From NCBI GenBank assembly GCA_022447925.1, contig JAKUTS010000006.1:39392-103391 (forward strand): a stretch of DNA of 64,000 nucleotides, given 5' to 3'. This document shows positions 25,618-34,018 of the stretch, piece after piece (position 1 is the first letter of the stretch; every line of letters begins with the position of its first letter). A program made the translations under genes and the position numbers. The notes beneath the pieces were generated by a model, which saw only the letters and a list, made by a program, of their open reading frames with translations, did not search any database and had not been told where the DNA came from. This DNA comes from SAR202 cluster bacterium. GTDB lineage: Bacteria; Chloroflexota; Dehalococcoidia; Lucifugimonadales; UBA2962.

Positions 25618-25962
25618 CTATGATTCAAACCACTGGTCAATCGCGCCTGGTCTAGTATCTCGTTTTCCTTCCTTATGTAAATCTCTAAGCCTAGAAAGCA
25701 AATCTCGCGGAAAGCCACTGTTGTAATATTCAGTTGTACTCTTGGCGGAATCCCTTGCATCACCTAGTACCTCTACTTCATCACTCCATTGCCAGCCATC
25801 CAAATAGTCATCTGTGCCATATGAACCTTCAAGCATTGCTAACGAGTCAGCTGCCTCTTGAAAGCATGGATCAAGCAAAATAGAGATTTTCCCGGATTCA
25901 TCTTGTGTTTGAATCTGTATTGGTATCTCTTTCCAATACAAAATTCGCATTTTAGTATTCAT
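25618..25962 (-). CDS. Small virulence-factor-domain-like protein (PF13769-like)
   Basis: 114 residues from the ATG at 25962 (an ATG four codons later is also possible). The pattern RILYWKEIPIQIQTQDESG, then CFQEAADSLAM and DDYLDGWQW, resembles the small 'virulence factor' domain family, whose name is historical and whose function is undefined; I recall it near folate/one-carbon genes. This call rests on pattern memory. It is the first gene of the minus-strand cluster, 29 bases before the homocysteine-type methyltransferase, and diverges from an amidase gene. The mixed acidic/basic C-terminus ends DQWFES. No signal peptide. Confidence 0.65.
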   Translation of the reverse strand: MNTKMRILYWKEIPIQIQTQDESGKISILLDPCFQEAADSLAMLEGSYGTDDYLDGWQWSDEVEVLGDARDSAKSTTEYYNSGFPRDLLSRLRDLHKEGKRDTRPGAIDQWFES

Positions 25963-26070
25963 AATTATTAAACCAATGATAACATCGCAAATTATGATTG
26001 AACCTGTCCGAATAGGACTAACTAAAAGTTTAATTACAATTTTATAAAGATATTTCAAATTTAAAGTTAT

Positions 26071-27513
26071 ATGAACGTATCATCCGCTGATCAAAGCCTA
26101 GCATTTAATCCAGCAGTGAAGCTGATTTCAATGTTGAGGGAGAAACAGGTCTCCTCTGTTGAGTTAACACGCCTATATCTTGATAGAATTGAAGCATTCG
26201 ATAATCGACTCCATTCTTACTTAACAGTTGACGCTGAAAATGCCTTATCTCTAGCAGCCAAAGCTGATAAGCGGTTAATGTCTGGAAACCTTGTCGGCCC
26301 CCTGGATGGTCTACCAATATCCATAAAAGACTTAGAGATTACAGCAGGACTTAAAACCACAGGCGGTTCGCAGATATTCAAAGATAGAATACCAAAAGAA
26401 GATTCAGTTGTGGTTGAACGAATCAAAAGTGCTGGAGCAGTGATCCTAGGAAAGACTAATACTCCTGAATTTGGACTACTTGGTGTGACTTACAACTTAC
26501 TTGGGGAGCATTGTCGAAACCCATGGAATATTAATAAAACCTCCGGAGGTTCTTCAGGTGGGGCAGCTTCAGCTTTAGCCGCCGGACTATGCCCAGTATC
26601 AATTGGGGGAGATGGTGGAGGTTCCATTAGAATACCAAGTAGTTTTTGCGGTGTATTTGGCTTAAAACCAACTCAAGGAAGAGTCCCAAAATATGGCGGT
26701 GCTGGGTTACCGATAGCAGCAAACCACCTATCACAAACAGGTCCTATTAGTAGGAGCGTAGCCGATTCAGCTTTGATTATGCAAATAATATCAGGGTTTG
26801 ATGCGCGTGATCCCTCAGGTTTTATCGACGAAATAACTCATGACACTTTCAGTCCAGCTAGTACCGGCAATGGACTTAGGATCGGCTGGAGCTCTGACCT
26901 GGGTTTTGCTGCCGTTGATAGCGAGGTTTTAAACATATGCCAAGAGGCAACTACTTCACTGAAAAATGCAGGCTGTGAAATTGATAATGCAGATATTGTA
27001 TTGAATGAACCTTTTGGGCCTTTTAGAACTCTGTTCTCAGCTATGGCTTATACTGCTTACAGCCAGTTATTAGAAAACTATCCTGATCAGATTACCGACT
27101 ACGCTGCTAATTGTATTGAAAATGGTGCTTCTGTAACCGGAGCGGATTACGCAGCTGCTCTAGGGTATGTAGATCAAATTAAATCTATATTTAATTCCGC
27201 TTTCGAAAAATTTGATGTAATAATCACTCCAACTCTTGCTGTTGAAGCTTTCGATGCATTAGGACCTCTAGAAACCGTAAATGAAGTGAATGGGCGTGAA
27301 GTCGATCCTTGGTGGGGATACTTTCCATTCACTTTCCCAATAAACTTAGCTGGCCTTCCAGCATCATCAGTTCCTGTAGGATTCAGTAAAAATAAGCTCC
27401 CGATAGGACTACAAATAATTGGTCGTCCTCGAGATGAAAAGACTGTTTTAAGTGTCTCAGCCGCACTAGAACAAATAAGCCCTTGGGCTGATATCAAACC
27501 TGACTTGAGTTAA
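26071..27513 (+). CDS. Amidase (amidase signature family)
   Basis: 480-residue amidase hydrolysing an unidentified amide. The Ser-cisSer-Lys triad is visible: Lys in PISIKDLE, Ser in SGGSSGGAA and the nucleophile Ser in GDGGGSIRIPSS. The core resembles GatA, but VFGLKPTQGRVPKYGG and the lack of gatC/gatB partners, with a true gatA at 12.5 kb, argue for a catabolic amidase. It is transcribed away from the one-carbon cluster across a gap of about 108 bases and ends in a hairpin with a T-run. Confidence 0.88.
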   Translation: MNVSSADQSLAFNPAVKLISMLREKQVSSVELTRLYLDRIEAFDNRLHSYLTVDAENALSLAAKADKRLMSGNLVGPLDGLPISIKDLEITAGLKTTGGSQIFKDRIPKEDSVVVERIKSAGAVILGKTNTPEFGLLGVTYNLLGEHCRNPWNINKTSGGSSGGAASALAAGLCPVSIGGDGGGSIRIPSSFCGVFGLKPTQGRVPKYGGAGLPIAANHLSQTGPISRSVADSALIMQIISGFDARDPSGFIDEITHDTFSPASTGNGLRIGWSSDLGFAAVDSEVLNICQEATTSLKNAGCEIDNADIVLNEPFGPFRTLFSAMAYTAYSQLLENYPDQITDYAANCIENGASVTGADYAAALGYVDQIKSIFNSAFEKFDVIITPTLAVEAFDALGPLETVNEVNGREVDPWWGYFPFTFPINLAGLPASSVPVGFSKNKLPIGLQIIGRPRDEKTVLSVSAALEQISPWADIKPDLS

Positions 27514-27532
27514 TTTAGATTAACTTGTTTTT
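27508..27532 (+). terminator. Intrinsic terminator of the amidase gene
   Basis: AGTTAAT (27508-27514) pairs with ATTAACT (27519-27525) over a TTAG loop and is followed by TGTTTTTG, a usable U-tract on the plus strand. The stem contains the amidase stop codon and the stop codon of the convergent DUF4395 gene. Confidence 0.55.
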
Positions 27533-28011
27533 GATTCAAAATTTTCGCAGGCCTCACAAACTGATTCAGGTATCAGGTTCCACTCCATGAGGTATCCAAA
27601 AACGAAGCATCCGGCACAAAAGCCAACAATAGATTCCAGAAACGCAAATCCTGCTAAAACTGCAAGAACAATACGGTAGGGCAGAGATGAATCAACAACA
27701 AAGAAAAGAATCAGAGCAGTTAGAGAAAAGATCAATCCCACAAACTGGGCAAACCTTTTAGGTGGGCCCGGAACCGGACGATTTTTACCAATAATTGGTA
27801 CCAGTAAACGCGTAGCTATCTGACCTATCGGACTCAAGGTAGGACCAGTTGCAACCCGAGCACAAAACCCATAAAGCAATACTGCAATGATGATCCATTG
27901 TCCAGTGAATATTGCAGATAATGTTAATGCCATAACCATTCCCGCCACGCAGCGAGCAGCCCATTCATTGACTGGGTTTGGAAAACTAAATACTTTGGTT
28001 AAATTAGACAA
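27520..28011 (-). CDS. DUF4395 family membrane protein
   Basis: 163-residue integral membrane protein with about four hydrophobic segments (around 21-50, 84-106, 113-131 and near 135). It shows family hallmarks: an N-terminal PNPVNEWAARCVAG, ATGPTLSPIGQIATRLLVP, PGPPKRFAQFVG, and the conserved Cys pair in GFCAGCFVFGYL. The two Cys suggest a redox or metal role, but none is established. TTG start with no ribosome binding site. Divergent from ggt. Confidence 0.85.
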   Translation of the reverse strand: MSNLTKVFSFPNPVNEWAARCVAGMVMALTLSAIFTGQWIIIAVLLYGFCARVATGPTLSPIGQIATRLLVPIIGKNRPVPGPPKRFAQFVGLIFSLTALILFFVVDSSLPYRIVLAVLAGFAFLESIVGFCAGCFVFGYLMEWNLIPESVCEACENFESKTS

Positions 28012-28102
28012 TTTTCAGACGTACTCTAATGAATTTGTTTAAACTGCTAAATCGTTAGAAAATCCTACTATACAATATGACAAATTCAAAATAGTTATCA
28101 AT

Positions 28103-28120
28103 ATGTCCCATATAAGACAT
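28103..28120. repeat. Short inverted repeat upstream of ggt
   Basis: ATGTC (28103-28107) and GACAT (28116-28120) flank eight bases, ending 12 bases before the ggt ATG, in the divergent ggt/DUF4395 region. Size and symmetry fit a small operator, but five-base arms can arise by chance. Confidence 0.25.
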
Positions 28121-28132
28121 TAAGGTTAATAC

Positions 28133-29935
28133 ATGGAATTTAAAAAAGAACGTAATTATCAGCTTGAACAAGGAGCATCACAACTTCCTTCAACGGGAAG
28201 ACCGGAAATAAAAGGCTCTAACGGCATAATATCGACTGGTCATTACCTGACCTCCATGGCTGGCATGCGTGTTTTACTAAACGGCGGCAACGCTTTTGAC
28301 GCTATGGTTGCAGCAACATTCGCTGCAGCTGTTGTAGAACCAATGGCTTCTTATTCGCTTGGCGCTGAAAGTGTTTTTATGCTTTACGATTCCGAGACAA
28401 GCCGTTTGATATCTTACAGCGGACAGGGATGCGCGCCTGCTATGGCTAACGCTGAGTATTATCTAGATAACGGTTTCAATGCCATCCCAACTGGTCCTGG
28501 GAAATCAGCTCATATTTCCTTCACAGTGCCTGGGGTCGTCGGCGCCTTGACATCTATCTTGGCTGGATTCGGAACAAAAACAATCAGCGAGGTAATTGAG
28601 CCTTCAATTTGTTATGCAAATGATGGAATACCCAATTACAAATACATGACTCAAGCATTAAAATCTCCAGGAATATCAACCCAATTCAGTAATTATCCCC
28701 CGGGAGGATCAAAAATCTTTTTTCGGGATGGGAATCTTCCTAAGCCTGGCTCAATTCTTATTCAAAAAGCCTTGGGTGCGAGTATGAATTCACTGGTTTC
28801 TGATTCCCAAGTAAAGTCACTTGATCGCGTCGAGGCAATTAACGCTGCTCGCGATAGTTTCTATATAGGCGAGATATGTGAGCGAATCGATGCTAATGTT
28901 TCTAAACTTGGCGGCCTACTAACATATAAAGATCTTAACCAATACAAGGCACAATCAGAAGAGCCAATCAGCACTACTTTTCATAAATACCGGGTGCATG
29001 GGCAAGGCACATGGTCACAAGCGGCAGTACTTTTACAATCTCTAAACATATTGGAATTCGTCGATCTACAATCACTAGGACATAACACACCCGAGTATAT
29101 TCACACGGTAGTAGAAGCACTCAAACTATCAATGGCCGATAGAGAAGCATACTATGGTGACCCTGACTTTTCTGATGTACCAATTGACGGCTTACTTTCC
29201 AAGGAATACTCAGCTTCCAGAAGACAATTAATTGACAAGGATATTCCTTCAATCGAAATGCCTAGCCATGGAGACCCATACACTTATTCAGTCTTAGACG
29301 GAGTTAAGCCAAAATTTGTCAGTCCGGTTTATAACCCTGGATTCCTCGATACCCTGTCTGGCACAACACATATCGCAGTTCAAGACAAACAAGGCAATAT
29401 TGCATGCTCGACACCATCAGGAGGCTCCTTTGAAAAGTCTGTTTTCTTTGATGACGTGGGGTTTGCATTAAGTACTCGAATCGAAATGTTTAATTTAAAG
29501 CCCGGACACCCTAATGTAATTGAGCCAGGAAAGCGACCTAGAACTACTTTGGTTAATTACATTGTTGAAACCCAAGGCCAACCGTTTGCAACCTTTGGCT
29601 GCCCTGGTGGAGATCATCAAGTTCAAGGAAATCTACAATTAATGCTTAACATGTTAGTTTTTGGAATGAATTCACAAGAAGCTGTAGAGGCGCCTAGATT
29701 CGCAACAGATAGCGTTCCAAATTCTTTCTATCCTCACGTATACCACCCAGGACAATTATCCGTGGAAGACGGTATCGATTCAGATACAATCTACGAACTA
29801 AAGGTCAAAGGACACAAAGTTGTTAGATCAACAGTATGTGGCCTTGGCGCAACAGTTACAACTAGGAATGTTGATACTGGAGTAATGAGTGCTGGAGCAG
29901 ATCCAAGACGAACGGGCTATGCATTAGGTTGGTAG
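28133..29935 (+). CDS. ggt: Gamma-glutamyltransferase family protein
   Basis: Ntn-hydrolase of 600 residues that would cleave itself before the nucleophile Thr411 in SGTTHIAV. The large-subunit start GIISTGHYLTSMAGMRVLLNGG and the small-subunit CSTPSGGSFEKS, NLKPGHPN and FGCPGGDHQ are typical. No signal peptide is seen, unlike glutathione-degrading periplasmic GGTs. Together with VEPMASYSLGAESVFMLYD this suggests a cytosolic YwrD-like member, whose substrate may not be glutathione. It has its own transcription unit. Confidence 0.88.
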   Translation: MEFKKERNYQLEQGASQLPSTGRPEIKGSNGIISTGHYLTSMAGMRVLLNGGNAFDAMVAATFAAAVVEPMASYSLGAESVFMLYDSETSRLISYSGQGCAPAMANAEYYLDNGFNAIPTGPGKSAHISFTVPGVVGALTSILAGFGTKTISEVIEPSICYANDGIPNYKYMTQALKSPGISTQFSNYPPGGSKIFFRDGNLPKPGSILIQKALGASMNSLVSDSQVKSLDRVEAINAARDSFYIGEICERIDANVSKLGGLLTYKDLNQYKAQSEEPISTTFHKYRVHGQGTWSQAAVLLQSLNILEFVDLQSLGHNTPEYIHTVVEALKLSMADREAYYGDPDFSDVPIDGLLSKEYSASRRQLIDKDIPSIEMPSHGDPYTYSVLDGVKPKFVSPVYNPGFLDTLSGTTHIAVQDKQGNIACSTPSGGSFEKSVFFDDVGFALSTRIEMFNLKPGHPNVIEPGKRPRTTLVNYIVETQGQPFATFGCPGGDHQVQGNLQLMLNMLVFGMNSQEAVEAPRFATDSVPNSFYPHVYHPGQLSVEDGIDSDTIYELKVKGHKVVRSTVCGLGATVTTRNVDTGVMSAGADPRRTGYALGW

Positions 29936-30078
29936 TGGGTTAGTTTTTGCTATTTAATGTTTATTTTGTTTTTACTAAACATAGGACTAAAACTGGTTTC
30001 CATAATTAATCATTACATCTATGATTCAATCACTTAATAATCAGCCGAGCAGGACAGTTCCAGCAAGTTTCCTAAAAG

Positions 30079-31080
30079 ATGCGAAAAAATCAGGCCAGCT
30101 TTTATACCGTAATATTAATATCGTTATTAACATTGTTTGCTTTAATCGGCTGCAGTGGAGATCAAGTTGATCTAATAATATTCACTTCTGATCGAAATGG
30201 TAATTTAGATCTCTATTCGATTGACCCATTAACAAAAGAGGAGTCTAATTTAACATCTTCTTCAATTGATGAATTCAAACCCCTGATTTCACCAGACAAA
30301 TCCACTATTGCGTTTTTATCAAAAGAAAATAATAAGACATCAGTCGAAACACTCAAGCTTGTTGGGGAAAGTAAAGACAGAATAAGAGTTACTCAAGAGC
30401 CTGGAAGCAGCCGAAGTCATCAATGGGACCCTTCAGGGAATAGGATCGCATTTTTGTTGGAATATCAAGGCTCGAAGACAATATACACAACAGATTTAGT
30501 TAAAAATCTTCCAGTCAGATTAACAACAGTTAAGGCAGATGAAGTAGGCCAATGGTCACCGAACGGTGAATATCTACTATTTACCGTGCATACAGGTGAT
30601 CGCAAAGGAATCTATAAGCGCAATCCAGACGGAGTAAATGAGGAGCGCTTAACAACAGAAAGTGATTCGTCACCAATTTGGTCGCCAGATTCCAAAAAAA
30701 TTGCCTTTTTATCTGTACGCGATGGCAATAAAGAAATATATGTAATGAATTCCGACGGACTAGAAGCCCGCCGATTGACCAATAATGACGCAGATGAAGA
30801 AGATATAGCTTGGTCGCCAAATGGCAATAGAATTGTATTTGTGTCAGAGATCGATGGAAACGCGGAAATATATTCCATACGTCCTGATGGTTCAAATAAA
30901 AGAAGACTTACTATAAATTCTATTCGCGATGAAAGCCCAGTTTGGTCAGCAAATTCGGAGAAAATAGCTTTTGTATCATATCTTGATGACGATTCCGAAA
31001 TCGTAATAATGAATGCTGACGGCTCAAATCAACGGAGGCTAACTAATAACGATTTCAATGACATAAGTCCACAATGGTGA
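30079..31080 (+). CDS. TolB/WD40-like beta-propeller lipoprotein
   Basis: 333-residue predicted lipoprotein. The hydrophobic segment ends in lipobox LIGC (Cys25). The rest is six to seven repeats of about 42 residues of the PD40/TolB type, each with SPDG/SPNGxxIAFxS and xEIYxMNxDGxxxRRLT. Such propellers bind proteins or surface ligands. TolB itself is part of Tol-Pal in diderms, but no pal or tolA lies nearby, so this is better called TolB-like. It shares the lipoprotein-propeller design with the Kelch pair at 9.6-12 kb. Confidence 0.84.
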   Translation: MRKNQASFYTVILISLLTLFALIGCSGDQVDLIIFTSDRNGNLDLYSIDPLTKEESNLTSSSIDEFKPLISPDKSTIAFLSKENNKTSVETLKLVGESKDRIRVTQEPGSSRSHQWDPSGNRIAFLLEYQGSKTIYTTDLVKNLPVRLTTVKADEVGQWSPNGEYLLFTVHTGDRKGIYKRNPDGVNEERLTTESDSSPIWSPDSKKIAFLSVRDGNKEIYVMNSDGLEARRLTNNDADEEDIAWSPNGNRIVFVSEIDGNAEIYSIRPDGSNKRRLTINSIRDESPVWSANSEKIAFVSYLDDDSEIVIMNADGSNQRRLTNNDFNDISPQW

Positions 31081-31153
31081 CACCGTATTAAAAAACTATC
31101 ACCTCTAATATAATCACTATGTTTACAGGTTACTCAGTTCCAGATTGACGAGA

Positions 31154-31183
31154 TTGGAATTACAGCCCTTCAACTTTTATGAT
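31154..31183 (+). promoter_or_regulatory. Promoter of proBA, implying a very short leader
   Basis: The -35 box TTGGAA (31154-31159) and -10 box TATGAT (31178-31183, five of six consensus bases) are 18 bases apart. Transcription would start near 31190, about eight bases before the proB ATG at 31198, and no Shine-Dalgarno element is present. Confidence 0.42.
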
Positions 31184-31197
31184 CAACGGTTTTAAAT

Positions 31198-32361
31198 ATG
31201 TCTTCAGATAAGAGCAGAAAAAATATTAATAAGCCACTAGCAGCAAAGCGTGTTGTGGTGAAAATCGGCAGCGCTCTTCTTACACACAAAACCGAAGCTA
31301 TAAATAAAACTATAGTCGAGCGTTTAGCAAATGAAATTGCAGCCCTTTCAAAAAAAGGGATTGAGGTTATCTTGGTTTCCTCAGGAGCAATCGCTTCAGG
31401 ACGAATTGCACTTAATATGTCCGATAACATTCATGATGTATCCCTGAAACAAGTTTTAGCTGCGGTTGGACAAGGACTATTGCTGCAACTATATGAGCAA
31501 ACATTTAATACTCATGACATACGAATTGCTCAAGCTTTGCTAACAAGACATGATATGGAAGAAAGGTTGGGATATCTCAATGTAAGAAATACATTGTTGA
31601 AACTAATTGAATTAAATGTGATTCCAATAGTAAATGAAAATGATGTAGTCAACATCGAACAACTTTCTGAAAAAACAATTGGTGACAACGATACGCTATC
31701 TGCTTTGGTAACTAATCTTGTTGACGCCGACTTATTGATCATATTAGGCAAACTCGACGGCCTGTATAGCAGTGATCCACATATAGATAAAGATGCACGT
31801 TTTATTTCCAGTATCGATAACATTGATAAAACGGTATTGGCTATGGGGGGAGATTCATGGTCAGAAGATGGTATTGCCGTAGGTTATGGAGGCATGTCAG
31901 CAAAACTAAAGGCAGCCAAGATGGTCACTTCAGCTGGCGCTACTACAATCATGGCAAGTGGACTCCAGGAAGATATCTTGACTAAACTAATGGCTGGAGA
32001 GAATTTAGGCACTCGATTTCATCCAACAGGAGACAGGCTAGAAAGTCGAAAACGGTGGATGCTAAGTGACATCGCTCAAAAAGGTGATTTGACAATCGAT
32101 AGTGGTGCTGCAGGAGCTCTTCGCCTAGAAACGAACAGTCTTTTGCCTGCTGGCGTTGTCGGAGTAACAGGACCATTTTCAAGAGGAGATGTTGTGACCA
32201 TTTCTGATGAAAGTGAAATCACAATTGCGGCAGGAATTAGCAACTACAGTTCAGAGGAAATAAATCAAGTAAAAGGCAAGCATTCTGAAAGAATTAGAAC
32301 CACCCTGGGGTACGATTATGGTGACGAAATAGTACATCGCAGCAATATGGTCAAATTATAA
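31198..32361 (+). CDS. proB: Glutamate 5-kinase
   Basis: First enzyme of proline synthesis, phosphorylating glutamate. The 387-residue protein has an amino-acid-kinase domain (VVVKIGSALLTH; VSSGAIASGR; NENDVV; DNDTLSALVTNLVDADLLIIL; GTGGM-like YGGMSAKLKAA) and a C-terminal PUA domain (RKRWMLSDIAQKGDLTIDSGA onward), as in E. coli-type ProB. Feedback inhibition by proline is usual for this architecture. proA follows after 22 bases; proC is not in the window. Confidence 0.95.
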   Translation: MSSDKSRKNINKPLAAKRVVVKIGSALLTHKTEAINKTIVERLANEIAALSKKGIEVILVSSGAIASGRIALNMSDNIHDVSLKQVLAAVGQGLLLQLYEQTFNTHDIRIAQALLTRHDMEERLGYLNVRNTLLKLIELNVIPIVNENDVVNIEQLSEKTIGDNDTLSALVTNLVDADLLIILGKLDGLYSSDPHIDKDARFISSIDNIDKTVLAMGGDSWSEDGIAVGYGGMSAKLKAAKMVTSAGATTIMASGLQEDILTKLMAGENLGTRFHPTGDRLESRKRWMLSDIAQKGDLTIDSGAAGALRLETNSLLPAGVVGVTGPFSRGDVVTISDESEITIAAGISNYSSEEINQVKGKHSERIRTTLGYDYGDEIVHRSNMVKL

Positions 32362-32383
32362 AAAGTAGTAAATAAGAATAATT

Positions 32384-33652
32384 ATGGAAACCAATCTAAT
32401 ACAAATTGGCAAATCATCAAAAAATGCTTCGAGAAAGCTCGCTATTGCAGATGCTAAGACAATTGACATGGTACTTAAAAATATTGCAGACAGTATGATT
32501 GATCGATCAGCCGAGATTATTGAAGCAAATCGCGCAGATATTAATGCTGCCACCAAATTAAATTTAGATGATCACATGATTGATCGACTTGTCCTAGACA
32601 AAGATCGAATACAAAAAATGTGTGACGGCGTTTTAAGTATATCTAGATTGCCAAGCCCAATTGGAATTGAATATGAATCCAAAGTTCTACAAAACGGAAT
32701 CGAATTATCGCAAATAAGCGTTCCATTGGGTGTTATTGCGGTGATATACGAAAGCAGACCAAACGTTACTGTTGATATCTCGGCGCTATGCCTAAAGTCA
32801 AATAACTCAGTGATATTGCGTGGTGGAAAGGAGTCCATAAATTCTAATATATGCCTCACTAATATAATTCGAGATTGTTTATTGACAGCTGGTTTGCCTG
32901 AGCAATCGGTGCAATTAATAACTGATACAGACCGTAAAGTAATCGACAGTCTTTTAAAAATGGATGAGTACATCGACTTTTTAATTCCAAGAGGCGGCAG
33001 TGAATTAGTAAATAAAGTGTCTGCGGAATCAACAATGCCTACTGTTGTGGGAGGTATAGGGGTATGCCATACTTTTGTTGACAAAACTGCAGACCTGAAC
33101 ATGGCGCAAAAAATAATCTTAAATGCAAAAACTCAACGTCCTTCCGTGTGCAACGCATTAGACACGGTATTAATTCACTCACACGCAGCTCCTCAGTTTT
33201 TACCTGTTTTATTGAACGCCTTTACTGATAAAACAGTAGAAATGCGATGTGATACAAGAGCTTTAAGTATTATCGGGAATACAGGCAACCAATTAATTAA
33301 AAAAGCTAATGAAACTGATTTTCGGACAGAGTTTCTGTCTCTAACTGCAGCTATCAAAATTGTTGACTCAATTGAAAATGCGATTGAACATATAAATGAC
33401 CATGGGTTTGGGCATTCAGAAGCTATAATAACGGAGGATGATTTATCGGCTAGAAAATTTGTTAACGAAATCGATGCAAGTGCAGTTTTCGTTAATGCAA
33501 GTACACGCTTTAATGACGGAGGGGAATTCGGTTTAGGAGCGGAGGTGGCTATTAGTACAGGCAAGACACATGCGCGAGGCCCTATGGGCCTGAAGTCGCT
33601 GACTTCGTATAAGTGGGTTGCATTAGGATCGGGTCAAATCAGAACTGATTGA
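32384..33652 (+). CDS. proA: Gamma-glutamyl phosphate reductase
   Basis: NADPH-dependent reductase making glutamate 5-semialdehyde, the second step of proline synthesis, 422 residues. Family blocks are VIYESRPNVTVD, LRGGKESINSN, IPRGGSELV, the catalytic Cys in RPSVCNALDT, and the C-terminal FGLGAEVAISTGKTHARGPMG region. In operon with proB, as is usual. Confidence 0.96.
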   Translation: METNLIQIGKSSKNASRKLAIADAKTIDMVLKNIADSMIDRSAEIIEANRADINAATKLNLDDHMIDRLVLDKDRIQKMCDGVLSISRLPSPIGIEYESKVLQNGIELSQISVPLGVIAVIYESRPNVTVDISALCLKSNNSVILRGGKESINSNICLTNIIRDCLLTAGLPEQSVQLITDTDRKVIDSLLKMDEYIDFLIPRGGSELVNKVSAESTMPTVVGGIGVCHTFVDKTADLNMAQKIILNAKTQRPSVCNALDTVLIHSHAAPQFLPVLLNAFTDKTVEMRCDTRALSIIGNTGNQLIKKANETDFRTEFLSLTAAIKIVDSIENAIEHINDHGFGHSEAIITEDDLSARKFVNEIDASAVFVNASTRFNDGGEFGLGAEVAISTGKTHARGPMGLKSLTSYKWVALGSGQIRTD

Positions 33653-33682
33653 TATAAAGAATTACTAAATCTGGAGACATAA

Positions 33683-34000
33683 ATGGCTGGTTTTGAATTT
33701 GAAAGAGAGTGTCGAACACCTTCGTCTGAGTGTTACGCAATAGTTGAGGAAGATGTTGCACTTGGGCGTGTTGATCTGCATTTTACGCATGGAATCGTCC
33801 ATGGAACAATAAACGTATCTGAAAGTCTCACGATAGAAGCGATCCGCGAATTGATTGAATCCATTGATCAACAAATAATCGATGCTGCAGGCATAGCAAG
33901 AGATGAAGTAATCATGCATGTACACCAGGGTAGAGACCTAGGTGTATTTTCTGGACTTAAGTATGAAGACCAGATAGATACAGATCCTCACATGGCCTAA
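33683..34000 (+). CDS. Hypothetical protein downstream of proBA
   Basis: 105 residues with a GGAG ribosome binding site, no signal peptide and no membrane segment. The translation alternates short beta-like and helical stretches (GRVDLHFTHGIVHGTINVSE; EAIRELIESIDQQIIDAAG; DEVIMHVHQGRDLGVF) and has several His. I do not recognise a family. It lies 30 bases after proA in the same direction, so it may be co-transcribed, and is convergent with the LLM oxidoreductase gene. Confidence 0.7.
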   Translation: MAGFEFERECRTPSSECYAIVEEDVALGRVDLHFTHGIVHGTINVSESLTIEAIRELIESIDQQIIDAAGIARDEVIMHVHQGRDLGVFSGLKYEDQIDTDPHMA

Positions 34001-34018
34001 ACTGACAGCTAAAACCAA

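Noticed and set aside
15624..25962. Genomic island acquired by transfer
   Set aside because: Base composition and start-codon habits look like the flanking genes, and there are no tRNA-flanked repeats, integrases or insertion sequences at the borders.
25963..26070. Cobalamin riboswitch upstream of the corrinoid cluster
   Set aside because: The divergent gap is only about 108 bases, too short for a B12 aptamer plus a second promoter, and no B12-box-like conserved stem is visible.
26071..27513. Second gatA
   Set aside because: It has the amidase triad, but the GatA-specific segments differ and there is no gatC or gatB beside it, so a generic amidase is more likely.
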